Source: Nocardia alni (lineage in GTDB: Bacteria > Actinomycetota > Actinomycetes > Mycobacteriales > Mycobacteriaceae). Taken from it: a DNA stretch of 48,798 nucleotides. This document shows positions 24,798 through 33,414 of this stretch, in pieces (the stretch's first letter is position 1; each line of letters opens with the position of its first letter). The DNA lies in the NCBI RefSeq assembly GCF_019038435.1, contig NZ_JAGPOX010000068.1:1-48798 (forward strand), read 5' to 3'. Under the pieces are notes generated by a model. That model was not told the origin of the DNA and did no database searches. It was given only the letters and a program-made list of their open reading frames with translations. The translations under genes and the position numbers were made by a program.

Positions 24798-25553
24798 TTA
24801 CCTCAGGTAGAGCCCGCCGTTGGCGTCCCAGCAGGCGCCGGTGACCGACGCCGCGCCGGGCGTGGCGAGCAGAGCCACCATCTCGGCGATGAAGGCGGGA
24901 TCGCCGAGCCGTCCCACCGGGATGTTCTCGGCGAAAGTCGCGAGATTGTCCGCGCCGACGATCTGTTCGACCGCGGGACTGTCCTGTGGCCCCGGCGAGA
25001 CCGCGTTGACCGTCACGCCACGGCGGGCGAGTTCACGAGCGAAGACCTTGGTCGCGGACAACACCGCTCCCTTGGACGACGCATAATGCCCGCCGGTGGC
25101 GGTTCCGCCGTTCTGGCCGGCCAGCGACGCCATGTTCACGATGCGTCCATAGCCTCGATCGGACATGTAGCTGCCGAAGATCTGGCACGCGTAGAACACT
25201 CCGTGGAAGTTCACCGACAGCACCGACGCCAGTTCATCCGCGGTGATCTCCATCAACGGCGTCGACCGTGTGCGAGCGGCGTTGTTGACCAGCACCCGGA
25301 CCTCCCCCAGCTCGATGGCGAAATCCAGCAATCCCTGGACACTGTCGCGGTCGGCGACGTCCAGCTGGTGTGCGTGTGCGGTAACGCCGCTCGGGTCCAG
25401 CGCGGCGGCGGCCGCAGTCGCCGCCGGACCATCGACGTCGGCGACCACCACGGTGTGACCGGCTCGATGCAGGCGGGTCGCGATGGCGGCCCCGAGTCCG
25501 TTCGCGGCTCCGGTGACGACCGCCACGCCCGGCTCACCCTGCGGGGCGCTCAC
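24798..25553 (-). CDS. iacE: short-chain dehydrogenase/reductase, IacE-like
   Basis: This 251-residue classical SDR has the cofactor loop TGAANGLG, the VNNAA strand, the catalytic Ser in VNMASLAG, the Tyr-Lys pair in HYASSKGA and SPGP. The Asp at the end of the second strand (VVVADVDG) suggests NAD preference. It overlaps iacD by ATGA (25550-25553). In known iac systems IacE acts after the first ring oxidation of indole-3-acetate, on the way to dioxindole-3-acetate. Order and overlaps match the canonical operon. Confidence 0.82.
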   Translation of the reverse strand: MSAPQGEPGVAVVTGAANGLGAAIATRLHRAGHTVVVADVDGPAATAAAAALDPSGVTAHAHQLDVADRDSVQGLLDFAIELGEVRVLVNNAARTRSTPLMEITADELASVLSVNFHGVFYACQIFGSYMSDRGYGRIVNMASLAGQNGGTATGGHYASSKGAVLSATKVFARELARRGVTVNAVSPGPQDSPAVEQIVGADNLATFAENIPVGRLGDPAFIAEMVALLATPGAASVTGACWDANGGLYLR

Positions 25554-26071
25554 AGCAGAAATCCCGCCGCCGGGACCGCGCTATCGCTGTCGACAAGGCG
25601 GATCACCTTCAGCACGATCTGGTCTCCCTCGGCCCCGTTGTCGCACAACTTGATTCGGTGCACCAGATCGGCGGCCCAGATGTCGTGGCGGTCGCGTTTG
25701 AACGCGATCAGGATCTGCGCCGAGCGCAGGACCACCTCGTCGTCGGACACCGATTCGGGGACGAAGCGAGAGACCGTGCGTACCGTGCGTGCCGAGTCGA
25801 CGGCGCTCATCGCGTACCCCTCGGTCATCCTGGTCACTCGCATCCCGCGCATCCGGGCGTCGTCGTAGATCATGTTGAGCCCGGCGGCGAAGTCATCGGT
25901 GCCGGGATCGATCGGCACGACGTAGATCCCGTCCTCGGTGTACAGCTCGTTCCAGCGCTCGTACTGCTTGCGGTCGAGCAGTTCGGCCTCGCGCCACGCG
26001 AGTTCGATCGCCCGTGCGACCCGCGGATCGGTGGTCGAAATCGGCTCGGTCGCCGTCGCTGCCTCAGTCAT
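25550..26071 (-). CDS. iacD: aromatic-ring-hydroxylating dioxygenase beta subunit, IacD-like
   Basis: This 173-residue SnoaL-like beta subunit has AIELAWREAELLDRKQYERWNELYTEDGIYVVP, typical of ring-hydroxylating dioxygenase small subunits, and a C-terminal strand with VLKVIRLVDSD. It has no metal site of its own and stabilises the alpha subunit hexamer. The ATG at 26071 overlaps the end of iacC by 8 bases, consistent with fixed stoichiometry of the two subunits. Confidence 0.85.
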   Translation of the reverse strand: MTEAATATEPISTTDPRVARAIELAWREAELLDRKQYERWNELYTEDGIYVVPIDPGTDDFAAGLNMIYDDARMRGMRVTRMTEGYAMSAVDSARTVRTVSRFVPESVSDDEVVLRSAQILIAFKRDRHDIWAADLVHRIKLCDNGAEGDQIVLKVIRLVDSDSAVPAAGFLL

Positions 26072-27341
26072 CGCTCATCATCTGCTTCCACTGCTGATAG
26101 GCCGCGCGCATGCCGGTTTCATCGGTCACGTGGGAGGTCGGCCAGCCGTCCGGATTCGGTTTCTCCCGGCCCAGGCCGCGATTGACCATGATCGGCATGT
26201 CCGGTGCGCCCTGTGCGCCGCGCTGCACCCGGTCCCAGCCTTCGGCATCGTCCGGTGTGCCGAAACCGAACGGGCCCTGGAAGTGTTCGTGGACGCGTAG
26301 CCGCTCCCGATTGAGCACGTCGAGCTCCGGCGGCCCGTCCGGTCCGATGGCGATGTGCTCGATCCAGGTCTCGTCGACCGAGATGGGTCGGAGCACCCGG
26401 AAGAACGCGGCCGACATCGACACGTTGGGGAACAGATTGAGGTTGAATCCGGTGCCGTGCATGGCCCGCACCAGCTTTCGCACCTCGGCCGGCTCGAACG
26501 TCCGGGACAGTTCGGTGATCACCGGGTCGAACCGTGCCTGCAGCGGCTCGCTGCCGTCGTCGGCGTCGAGATCGGAATGTCCCGGGACCATCTGCATGAC
26601 CGAATGTCCGTGTCCCAGATCATGTGTCACCGCGGTCGGGTCGGTCATGAACGACATCATGTTCGCGGTCTCCGCGTCGACCGACGACATCCACGAACGG
26701 TGCACGATCGGGAAGTGGTAACCGTCGGTGGTGTTCTCCAGCTGGATCTTCCAGTTACCCCGGAACTTGAACTGGTGCTTCCCGAGCACCTTGATCGGGT
26801 AGCCACCCCCCTGCTTCATGAATCGGTCGATCCAGAGCTTGGCGTCGCCGAGAAACTCTGTCAGCGGCTCGATCTCGTCGGCGAAGGTGGCGAAAACCAT
26901 GCCGCCGTAGGACTCGGTGCGCAACTGCCGAAGGGACAACTCGCGCTTGTCCAGCACGCCGTCGTAACCCTCGGGGTACGGGATCCCGCGCAGCGCCCCG
27001 TCCAGACCGTAGGACCAGGCGTGGTAGGGACAGGTGAATCCGTTTGCCTTACCGGCCGCCTGTTCACAGATGCTGGCGCCCCGATGGCGGCAACGGTTGA
27101 GCAGAGTGCGTAACGCGCCCTTGCGATCACGGGTCACCACGACCGGCTGACGACCGACGTGGGCGGTCTTGAAGGTGCCCGGTCCGGGCAGTTCGCTCTC
27201 GTGCGCGACCCATACCCAGGTGGACTCGAAGATCCTGGTCATCTCCTGTTCGAAGATGTCGGGATCGGTGTACAGCCGGCCCGCGACGCGATCGCCGAGA
27301 ACCAGATCCGCCGGATCGGTGCGGAAGGACTCGATGCTCAT
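26064..27341 (-). CDS. iacC: Rieske non-heme iron oxygenase alpha subunit, IacC-like
   Basis: This 425-residue protein carries the Rieske cluster motif C-x-H-x17-C-x2-H (CRHRGAS ... FTCPYHAWSYG, about residues 83-106) and the mononuclear iron motif D-x2-H-x4-H in TTDGYHFPIVHRS (about 205-219). It would oxygenate the indole-derived ring using electrons from IacF. The ATG at 27341 overlaps iacB by ATGA. In iac systems IacC/IacD take part in converting the oxindole intermediate towards catechol. An anthranilate- or benzoate-type dioxygenase is less likely because the whole iac gene set surrounds it. Confidence 0.87.
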   Translation of the reverse strand: MSIESFRTDPADLVLGDRVAGRLYTDPDIFEQEMTRIFESTWVWVAHESELPGPGTFKTAHVGRQPVVVTRDRKGALRTLLNRCRHRGASICEQAAGKANGFTCPYHAWSYGLDGALRGIPYPEGYDGVLDKRELSLRQLRTESYGGMVFATFADEIEPLTEFLGDAKLWIDRFMKQGGGYPIKVLGKHQFKFRGNWKIQLENTTDGYHFPIVHRSWMSSVDAETANMMSFMTDPTAVTHDLGHGHSVMQMVPGHSDLDADDGSEPLQARFDPVITELSRTFEPAEVRKLVRAMHGTGFNLNLFPNVSMSAAFFRVLRPISVDETWIEHIAIGPDGPPELDVLNRERLRVHEHFQGPFGFGTPDDAEGWDRVQRGAQGAPDMPIMVNRGLGREKPNPDGWPTSHVTDETGMRAAYQQWKQMMSDD

Positions 27342-27736
27342 CGGGCGGCTCCTCGCTGCTCGGGCAGCTCGACGTCGTCGCGGACGGTGAGCGCGCGGCC
27401 GATGCGGGCCTCGATCTTGGCGAACTTCCACAGCTTTGCCCCGGCGGCGCCCACCGGCACGGTGCGGAACAGATTGCACGCCGCGACGACCGTATCCCTG
27501 GTGTCGACGTCGGCGAGTATGTAGCAGGTCCAAGGCCAGCTGTCCGACGGGCCGACCAACGTGGCGTCGTCGTCGATGTCGCCGATGAAGTCGACTCCGG
27601 GCAGCGCTTTGAGCTGATCCATCATCGATACGAACGACTGCCAGACGTCACCGGCGGTGATGTCGTCGGCCGGCAGGTCGAAGAAGTTCTGGTTGATTCC
27701 GATACAGAAGAGCACGCGCAGTGGCTGTGCGGTCAT
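27338..27736 (-). CDS. iacB: small conserved protein, IacB-like
   Basis: This 132-residue soluble protein starts at ATG 27736 with AAGGAA 8 bases upstream. It begins PLRVLFCIGINQNFFDLP and contains SDSWPWTCYILADVD and LWKFAKIEARIGRAL, a pattern I associate with IacB of indole-acetate clusters. It may be a dimeric alpha-beta barrel of the EthD/muconolactone-isomerase type. It lies between iacA (29-base gap) and iacC (4-base overlap), the same neighbourhood as in P. putida. The biochemical function of IacB is not settled. Confidence 0.7.
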   Translation of the reverse strand: MTAQPLRVLFCIGINQNFFDLPADDITAGDVWQSFVSMMDQLKALPGVDFIGDIDDDATLVGPSDSWPWTCYILADVDTRDTVVAACNLFRTVPVGAAGAKLWKFAKIEARIGRALTVRDDVELPEQRGAAR

Positions 27737-27765
27737 GGGATTTCCTTGTCGTCGGTCGGGTCGGG

Positions 27766-28932
27766 TCACCGGAATCCGGGCGCGGTGGGCGGCAGGCCCA
27801 TCAACACCGCGCCGGCGGAATCGAACATGGCGGGCCCCAGGAAGGCATGCTGTTTCGGGACCAGCGCGTCACCGAGCAGCAGCTGCAACGGATGGCCGGA
27901 GTAGATGGGAGCGGTACCGGAGATCTCGACCAGCCGCGACACCACGTCGGAGGATGTCTTCGCCAGATGTGCCGAGGCGAGCCGCAATTGGGCGTTCTGC
28001 TCGTCGGAGGCGGGGTCGCCCGCGACCACGGTGTCCCACACCTCGTCGCTGATGTCGTAGAACCAGGCGCGCGCCGAGCGCAGCGCGGCCTCGGCCGACG
28101 CGACCTCGGTGCGGTAGTACGGACGGTCGGCGAGCTTCGGCGCGCCCGTGATCCCGGCGTATCCGGCGCCGACCTCGCGGGCATAGTCCAGCGCGGCGCG
28201 TGCGACGCCCGCACCGACGACAGCCAGCACCTGGGCGGCGTAGGCGATCGTCGGATACCGGTACAGCGGCTCGTCCACCGTGGGTTCACCGCCGCGAACG
28301 AATGTCCAGGCAGCGGGGACCTCGACATTGCTCACGAGCAGGTCGAAGGAACCCGTGCCGCGCATTCCCACGACATCCCAGTCCTGCACGATCTCGACCT
28401 GATCCGGGCGCAGCAGCGCGGTACGCGGCTTACCGGCGGTGGTGTCGTCGCCGGGAATTCCGACGCCGAGTATGTCGGCTCCCATGCAACCACTCGCGAA
28501 ACGCCAGCGGCCGTTGACCAGAAAGCCGTTGGGCGTGGGCGGGGCCGGTTGGACCGGGAAAAGTCCACCCGCGAAGGCCACATCGGGGCCGTCGGCATAC
28601 AGCTCGGCTTGCGTGTCCAGTGGCAGGGCGGCCAGGTAGATCAGCGCCGAGCCGAAGCTGGCCACCCACCCGGTCGACCCGTCGACGACGGAGATCCGCT
28701 CGATCCGCTCCAGGAACCGGGCGGGCGGCAGAGGCTGCCCGCCGAACATCGCGGGGGTCGCCGCCCGGTACAGGCCCGTCAGTTTGAGCCGGGCGATGAA
28801 ATCCTTGGTCACGAAGCGCTGACGACGGAATTCCTCACGGCGAGTCGCCAGTTCGTTCAGCACCGAGTCGAAGAGGGTTCCGTCATCGAGGTCGGCGGAG
28901 GGTACGGGCCGTACCTCCTGGGTTTTCGTCAT
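27766..28932 (-). CDS. iacA: acyl-CoA dehydrogenase-fold flavin monooxygenase, IacA-like
   Basis: This 388-residue protein has the acyl-CoA dehydrogenase fold in its two-component monooxygenase form: an N-terminal helical domain, GGLFPVQPAPPTPNGFLVNGRWRF (middle beta domain), RGTGSFDLLVSNVEVP, and a C-terminal four-helix domain ending with an HAFLGPAMF region. It lacks the catalytic Glu context of true acyl-CoA dehydrogenases. In iac systems IacA performs the first attack on indole-3-acetate and also turns indole into indoxyl, with reduced flavin supplied by IacG. GAGGAG precedes the ATG at 28932. It is first in the minus-strand iacABCDEF operon and divergent from the histidine kinase gene. 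Confidence 0.83.
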   Translation of the reverse strand: MTKTQEVRPVPSADLDDGTLFDSVLNELATRREEFRRQRFVTKDFIARLKLTGLYRAATPAMFGGQPLPPARFLERIERISVVDGSTGWVASFGSALIYLAALPLDTQAELYADGPDVAFAGGLFPVQPAPPTPNGFLVNGRWRFASGCMGADILGVGIPGDDTTAGKPRTALLRPDQVEIVQDWDVVGMRGTGSFDLLVSNVEVPAAWTFVRGGEPTVDEPLYRYPTIAYAAQVLAVVGAGVARAALDYAREVGAGYAGITGAPKLADRPYYRTEVASAEAALRSARAWFYDISDEVWDTVVAGDPASDEQNAQLRLASAHLAKTSSDVVSRLVEISGTAPIYSGHPLQLLLGDALVPKQHAFLGPAMFDSAGAVLMGLPPTAPGFR

Positions 28933-29007
28933 CGCTGCTCCTCGTTCTCCAGATGTTTCTGGACACTACGAGCACGATTCGAGCGGGAAAATGGGTATTG
29001 TCTCTGT

Positions 29008-29020
29008 CCCCGTAGGGGAT
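29008..29020. promoter_or_regulatory. CCCC-GTA-GGGGAT site between iacA and histidine kinase
   Basis: CCCCGTAGGGG is a short palindrome in the 130-base divergent promoter region. GTAGGGGAT is the reverse complement of the ATCCCCTAC motif found at 22862-22869 and near 37890. It is a candidate response regulator site controlling iacA and the kinase. Confidence 0.45.
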
Positions 29021-29062
29021 ATCTTCAGCACGACGCCGGAAAGTGCGGACTAGCCTGACAGA

Positions 29063-30559
29063 ATGCAGGTCGACCCCCGCGCCCCGGAACTCGCCATGGA
29101 CGATTTCGTGACGATGATGAACGCCACTCGCTTGTGCGTACTGATTCACGACGCCGCCACCAAGAACATTCTGTGGGCCAATCCCGCCGCCTGCGAGATG
29201 CTCGAATGGAGTATGAGCGAATTACGCCCGCTCAAGGCGAACGATATGAGCAGTTCGGCACAGCAATACGACCGGGTAATCGGGCGGGCGTGGCTGCAGG
29301 AGGCGGTCGAACAGGGGGTCAGCCGGATCGAGTGGCACTACCGGACCAAGTCAGGACGCGTGATTCCGACGGACGCGCTGGCGATTCGGGTCGAACTCAC
29401 CCGGCAGACCGCGGTGATGGTCCAATTCCGCGATATCGAACACGAACAACAGATCGAACGCGACCTGCGACTGACGACGTCGTACGTGGACGCGCTCGCC
29501 CATCACACCTCGACCATCGCGTTGATGCTCGATTCCACGGGCGCCGTGCGGTTCGCGACCGACACCGCGATCGCGATGCTCGGCGCCGACCCGAACGAAG
29601 CGCTCGGCCCGGTGACCCACCACGGCCGGCTCAGATCGAACGGGAGCAGCCTCACCTGGGAGGAACTCGCCCGGCAGGCCGATCCGGTCACCACCGTGCA
29701 ACTCGAGGTCCGCGCGGACTCCGCAGCGGCGGTCTGGCTGGAGGGCAGCCTGGAGCGACTGCAGGAGGCCGACGGCGACGCGCTGCTGATGATCCTGCAC
29801 GACGTGTCCGACCGGATCCACGGCGAAGTGCGCAAAGAGCGCGAGTCGCGCCGGGAGAACTATCTCGCTCGCTACAACGCCATGGGAGACATGGCGATGG
29901 CCCTCGCGCACGAACTCGGCCAGCCGCTGGCCGCCGCGGGAAATTTCCTGGCCGGCGTCCGAACCCGGGCGCAGTCGCCCGCCGGGGCGGACCTGTCCTA
30001 CGGCATCGACAGCGCGATCCAGCAGATCGAGCGGGCCAGCGCCGTTGTCACGTCGGTGCGCTCTTTCGTCGGGCACCTCGAACACATCCGCGAGGAAGTC
30101 GATCTGAACGAGATCGTCGAGGAATGCCTGTATTTCGTACGCCTGCGTGCGGCGGAACACGGAGTCCGGATCGAGGTGCGGACCCATCCGGACCCGGTCC
30201 CCGTCCGGTGCGAACGCGTACTCACCGGGCAGGTCGTATTGAATCTGTGCTTCAACGCGGTCGATGAAATGGCCGGGTTCGCCGAGCAACTGCGCGTGGT
30301 CACGATATCCACCAGCGTGGCCGACGGTTCCGGACGCGTCACCGTCGACGACGGTGGCCACGGGATCGCGCAGGATCCGTTCGAGGAAGCGTTCACCTCG
30401 AAATCGGGCGGCAGCGGTATCGGACTGGCGCTGAGCTACCGAATCATCACCCGCCAGCACGGCACGATCTGGGCCGAGCGACGGCCGTCCGGAGGTTCCC
30501 GCTTCGGATTCACGCTTCCGCTCGTCATCGGAAATTCCGATTCGTCGGCCACCGAATAG
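29063..30559 (+). CDS. PAS-domain sensor histidine kinase
   Basis: This 498-residue cytoplasmic kinase has no membrane segment. The N-terminal PAS domain (about residues 15-125, MMNATRLCVLIHDAATKNILWANPAAC ... FRDIE) is followed by a second PAS-like region (130-250) with a low-similarity core, then the HisKA dimer domain with the phosphorylated His in ALAHELGQPLAAAGNFL (about 278-292), and the ATPase domain with VLNLCFNAVDEM, VDDGGHGI and GGSGIGLALSYRI. It resembles soluble PAS kinases paired with FixJ/StyR-type regulators that sense aromatic compounds. It lies divergent from iacA and just upstream of iacG. Two cognate-type response regulators lie at 31207 and 37195. The ligand may be indole-3-acetate or a derivative. 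Confidence 0.88.
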   Translation: MQVDPRAPELAMDDFVTMMNATRLCVLIHDAATKNILWANPAACEMLEWSMSELRPLKANDMSSSAQQYDRVIGRAWLQEAVEQGVSRIEWHYRTKSGRVIPTDALAIRVELTRQTAVMVQFRDIEHEQQIERDLRLTTSYVDALAHHTSTIALMLDSTGAVRFATDTAIAMLGADPNEALGPVTHHGRLRSNGSSLTWEELARQADPVTTVQLEVRADSAAAVWLEGSLERLQEADGDALLMILHDVSDRIHGEVRKERESRRENYLARYNAMGDMAMALAHELGQPLAAAGNFLAGVRTRAQSPAGADLSYGIDSAIQQIERASAVVTSVRSFVGHLEHIREEVDLNEIVEECLYFVRLRAAEHGVRIEVRTHPDPVPVRCERVLTGQVVLNLCFNAVDEMAGFAEQLRVVTISTSVADGSGRVTVDDGGHGIAQDPFEEAFTSKSGGSGIGLALSYRIITRQHGTIWAERRPSGGSRFGFTLPLVIGNSDSSATE

Positions 30560-30566
30560 GGGAAAT
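30556..30566. promoter_or_regulatory. ATAGGGGAAAT motif before iacG
   Basis: ATAGGGGAAAT overlaps the kinase stop codon and lies 100 bases before iacG. On the reverse strand it reads ATTTCCCCTAT, close to TTTCCCCTAC at 22806-22814. It is a weaker member of the motif family. Confidence 0.35.
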
Positions 30567-30665
30567 CCTTAACAGCAGCAGCGAAATTCATGATGCCTAG
30601 CGGTGTGGCGCTCGTCCTAATGTCTATTCATGGGCACAGCCCCACATCCGACAAAGGGAGGAATC

Positions 30666-31178
30666 ATGTCCGAACTGAACCGGACGCAGCGCGAGTTCCG
30701 AAACGCGATGGCGAATTTGTCGGCCGCCGTGACCGTCGTCACCACCGACGGCCCGCACGGCCGCGCCGGAATGACCGTCAGCGCCGCCTGCTCGGTCACC
30801 GACGACCCGCCCACCCTGCTGGTCTGCGTCAATCGGTCGAGTAGGTCGCACGACATCCTCGTCGGCAACCGCACACTGTGTGTGAACGTGCTCGGCGCGG
30901 ACCACGAGGATCTGGCCATGCATTTCGCCGGGGCGACCAAGGTACAGACGTCCGAGCGCTTCGAAACCGGCCTGTGGGATCACGACAGCGAGGGGGTACC
31001 GGTCCTGCACGGCGCTCTGGTGTCTCTGGTCGGCCGGATCGTCGCCGACCGCACCCTGGGATCGCACTCGGTGGTATTCGTCGAGGTGGACAAGGTGATC
31101 ACGCGCGAGGACAGCGGGGCGCTGGTGTACTTTCGACGCCGCTTCCACAACCTGTCCGTGCCGAGTCTGAGCGCCTGA
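30666..31178 (+). CDS. iacG: flavin reductase (FMN-binding, HpaC/IacG type)
   Basis: This 170-residue protein has the flavin reductase fold: REFRNAMANLSAAVTVVTTDGP, GMTVSAACSVTDDPPTLLVCVNRSSRSHD (flavin phosphate binding) and a C-terminal REDSGALVYFRRRFHNL. GGGAGG precedes the ATG at 30666. It reduces FMN or FAD with NAD(P)H and supplies it to the monooxygenase IacA. In P. putida iacG is part of the iac operon. Here it is on the opposite strand, downstream of the kinase and convergent with the response regulator. Confidence 0.82.
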   Translation: MSELNRTQREFRNAMANLSAAVTVVTTDGPHGRAGMTVSAACSVTDDPPTLLVCVNRSSRSHDILVGNRTLCVNVLGADHEDLAMHFAGATKVQTSERFETGLWDHDSEGVPVLHGALVSLVGRIVADRTLGSHSVVFVEVDKVITREDSGALVYFRRRFHNLSVPSLSA

Positions 31179-31206
31179 CCTCGACTGTGCCGCCCATCGC
31201 GTCCTC

Positions 31207-31839
31207 TCACACCGTGACTTGATGGGACAGGATGTCGCGCACCAGCGCGCCCATGCTCTCCGCTTCCGTCTTGGCTTTGATCCGTGCTCGATGAACATCG
31301 ATCGTCTTGACGCTGGTGCCGAGCCGGTGCGCGATCACCTGGCTGGGCAACCCGTCCACGACCAGCCGCAGCACCTCCCGTTCCCGCTGTGTCAGGGTGT
31401 CCACCCGCCGCACGATCGCGCGGCGGGCGACCTGGTCCGCGAAGCGCTGCCGGGCACTGCTCAACTGCTGCTGAATCACGTCGAGCATGCGCTGCGGTTC
31501 GTAGGGTTTCTCGAGGAAGTCGACCGCTCCGGCGGTGATCGCCCGCACCGACATCGGAATGTCGCCGTGCGCCGAGCAGAAGATCACGGGAGCCGGATAA
31601 TCGAGGTCGACCAGCCGTTGCTGGAGCTGGAATCCGCTCAGGCCGGGCATGCGCACGTCCACGACCACCACCGCCGGCTCGGCCGGATCGAATTCGGCGA
31701 GGAACGTCGCGGCGTCGGGATAGATCAGAGCCTGGACGCCGACGCTCTCCAGCAGGAACATCAGCGAGTTCCGGAGATCCTCATCGTCGTCCACGATATG
31801 CACGACTGGTTCGGGTTGCTCACCGGCCGATGTCGTCAT
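31207..31839 (-). CDS. FixJ/NarL-type response regulator 1
   Basis: This 210-residue protein has a receiver domain (about residues 13-125) with the acidic pocket DDDED, the phospho-acceptor Asp in VVVVDVRMPG, the Thr/Ser switch in IFCSAHGD and Lys in FLEKPYEP, and a LuxR/FixJ helix-turn-helix at about 145-205 (LTQREREVLRLVVDGL ... GTSVKTIDVHRARI). Phosphorylation by the nearby kinase should switch DNA binding. GGAG precedes the ATG at 31839. It is about three quarters identical to the regulator at 37195-37830. Candidate sites are the CCCCTAC motifs. Confidence 0.88.
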   Translation of the reverse strand: MTTSAGEQPEPVVHIVDDDEDLRNSLMFLLESVGVQALIYPDAATFLAEFDPAEPAVVVVDVRMPGLSGFQLQQRLVDLDYPAPVIFCSAHGDIPMSVRAITAGAVDFLEKPYEPQRMLDVIQQQLSSARQRFADQVARRAIVRRVDTLTQREREVLRLVVDGLPSQVIAHRLGTSVKTIDVHRARIKAKTEAESMGALVRDILSHQVTV

Positions 31840-31968
31840 ATCTCCATCTTCGTCTCGCCATCGTTCGCCCTCGGACGGGGGTGGCGAGACTTTCGCACGC
31901 TGAGGGCGTCGCGTCGGCCGCCCCCTCATGTAGGCGGCCGACGCGATGGCCCGTGCGGTGAAGGACGC

Positions 31969-33414
31969 TCAGCCTGCGGGAGCGGTGACGACGGCGCCAC
32001 GCCGACGCCGCAACCACCCGGCCGCGATACAGGCGACGAACACGATCACCACCGCCGCCAACAGCACATCGGCGATACCGCGCCCGCCGACCAGGGTGGG
32101 GAAGTTGTCGACCACCATCACCGCGATCGCCGCCAGTCCCGCGGCCCCGAGCACCGGAGCGATCCGGGTCTGCCACAGTCTCCGATCGGCGCCCGAGCGC
32201 CGGAAGAAAACCACCACGGCGATGCTGGTCAGGAACATCAGCAGCAGGATCGTCACGGTCGCCAAGCCGGCCAACCAGGTGAACAGCTGGAGCACGGGGT
32301 CCGCGCCCGCCACCGCGAAGGCCCCGACAACCACGATCGCCGAGATCGTCTGCGCGACCGAACCGATATGCGGAGAGCCGTGTCGGACGTGCGTACGGCC
32401 GAGTGCCCGATGACCGACACCGTCGCGAGCCAGTGCGAACAAATATCGCGAAATCGCGTTGTGGAAGGCGAGCAGAGCCGCGAAGAGGCTGGTCACCAGC
32501 ATGATTTGCATGACGTCGGCCGCCGGGCCGCCGAGAAAACGCACCGCGGCGGCGAAGGTCAGGCCGGATGGGTCCTTCGCCGCGGCGGCGGCCACCTCAC
32601 CGCTGCCGAAGGCCAGCACCACCGCCCAACTCGCGAAGGCATACACCGCGCCGATCACGATCACCGCCGTATATGTGGCGAGCGGCACCGTCCGCTTCGG
32701 GTCGCGGGCCTCCTCACCGTAGATCGCGGTGGCCTCGAACCCCACGAACGATGCGATCGCGAACATCAAGGCGATACCCGGCGATCCATTGAAGAACGCG
32801 GACGGGGTGAACGAGGTGGCATCGATTCCGTGGGCCCCGCCGCGAAGCAGCACCGCGATGGACAGTACGAGAATGACGCCGATCTCGATGACGAGCAGCA
32901 CGCCCAGCACCTTGGCGCCCAATTCGATGTTCCGGTATCCCAGCAGTGCGACGATCGCCACCAGCACGAGCGCGTACACGTACCAGGGCAGGCTCGGGCC
33001 GCCGTACCGTGTGACCAGATCCTGGACCGTATGCGCGGCCAGCCCGTAGATCGCGGCCTGGATCGCGGTATAGGCCAGCAGCGCCAGTCCCGCGGCGCCC
33101 AGACCCCAGACTTCTCCGAGGCCGGTGCGGACGTAGGCGTAGAACGCTCCGGCGTCGACCATATGGCGGCTCATCGCCGCGTAGCCCACGCTGAATACAA
33201 GCAGCACCACCGCCACGACCAGGAACGCGGTCGGCGAACCGGCTCCGTTCCCGAGTGCGATCATCACCGGCAGCGCCCCGCCGACCGCAGTGAGCGGCGC
33301 CGACGCCGCGATCACCAGGAAGACGATGCCCGTCACGCCTATCGCGCCACGAAGGCTGCCGGCAGTTCCCTCCGGGTGGGCGCCCGCCTCGGCGCTCGTC
33401 GGTGTCTCACTCAT
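31969..33414 (-). CDS. APC-family amino acid/amine permease 1
   Basis: This 481-residue permease has twelve membrane segments. TM1 includes GVTGIVFLVIAASAPLTAVGG (the unwound substrate-binding helix), and the consensus loop SFVGFEATAIYGEEARDPKRTVP is diagnostic for the APC superfamily. The start ATGAGTGA overlaps the end of amine oxidase 2 by 8 bases, so the two are translated together. This strongly suggests that it imports the oxidase substrate, a primary amine or its amino acid, into the cytoplasm. A palindromic operator candidate lies upstream of the operon at 35393. Confidence 0.87.
   Translation of the reverse strand: MSETPTSAEAGAHPEGTAGSLRGAIGVTGIVFLVIAASAPLTAVGGALPVMIALGNGAGSPTAFLVVAVVLLVFSVGYAAMSRHMVDAGAFYAYVRTGLGEVWGLGAAGLALLAYTAIQAAIYGLAAHTVQDLVTRYGGPSLPWYVYALVLVAIVALLGYRNIELGAKVLGVLLVIEIGVILVLSIAVLLRGGAHGIDATSFTPSAFFNGSPGIALMFAIASFVGFEATAIYGEEARDPKRTVPLATYTAVIVIGAVYAFASWAVVLAFGSGEVAAAAAKDPSGLTFAAAVRFLGGPAADVMQIMLVTSLFAALLAFHNAISRYLFALARDGVGHRALGRTHVRHGSPHIGSVAQTISAIVVVGAFAVAGADPVLQLFTWLAGLATVTILLLMFLTSIAVVVFFRRSGADRRLWQTRIAPVLGAAGLAAIAVMVVDNFPTLVGGRGIADVLLAAVVIVFVACIAAGWLRRRRGAVVTAPAG

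Noticed and set aside
25550..27341. Anthranilate or benzoate dioxygenase (antABC/benABC)
   Set aside because: The Rieske pair lies in an operon with an IacA-type monooxygenase, an IacB-like protein, an SDR and a PDR-type reductase, which fits iac and not ant or ben.
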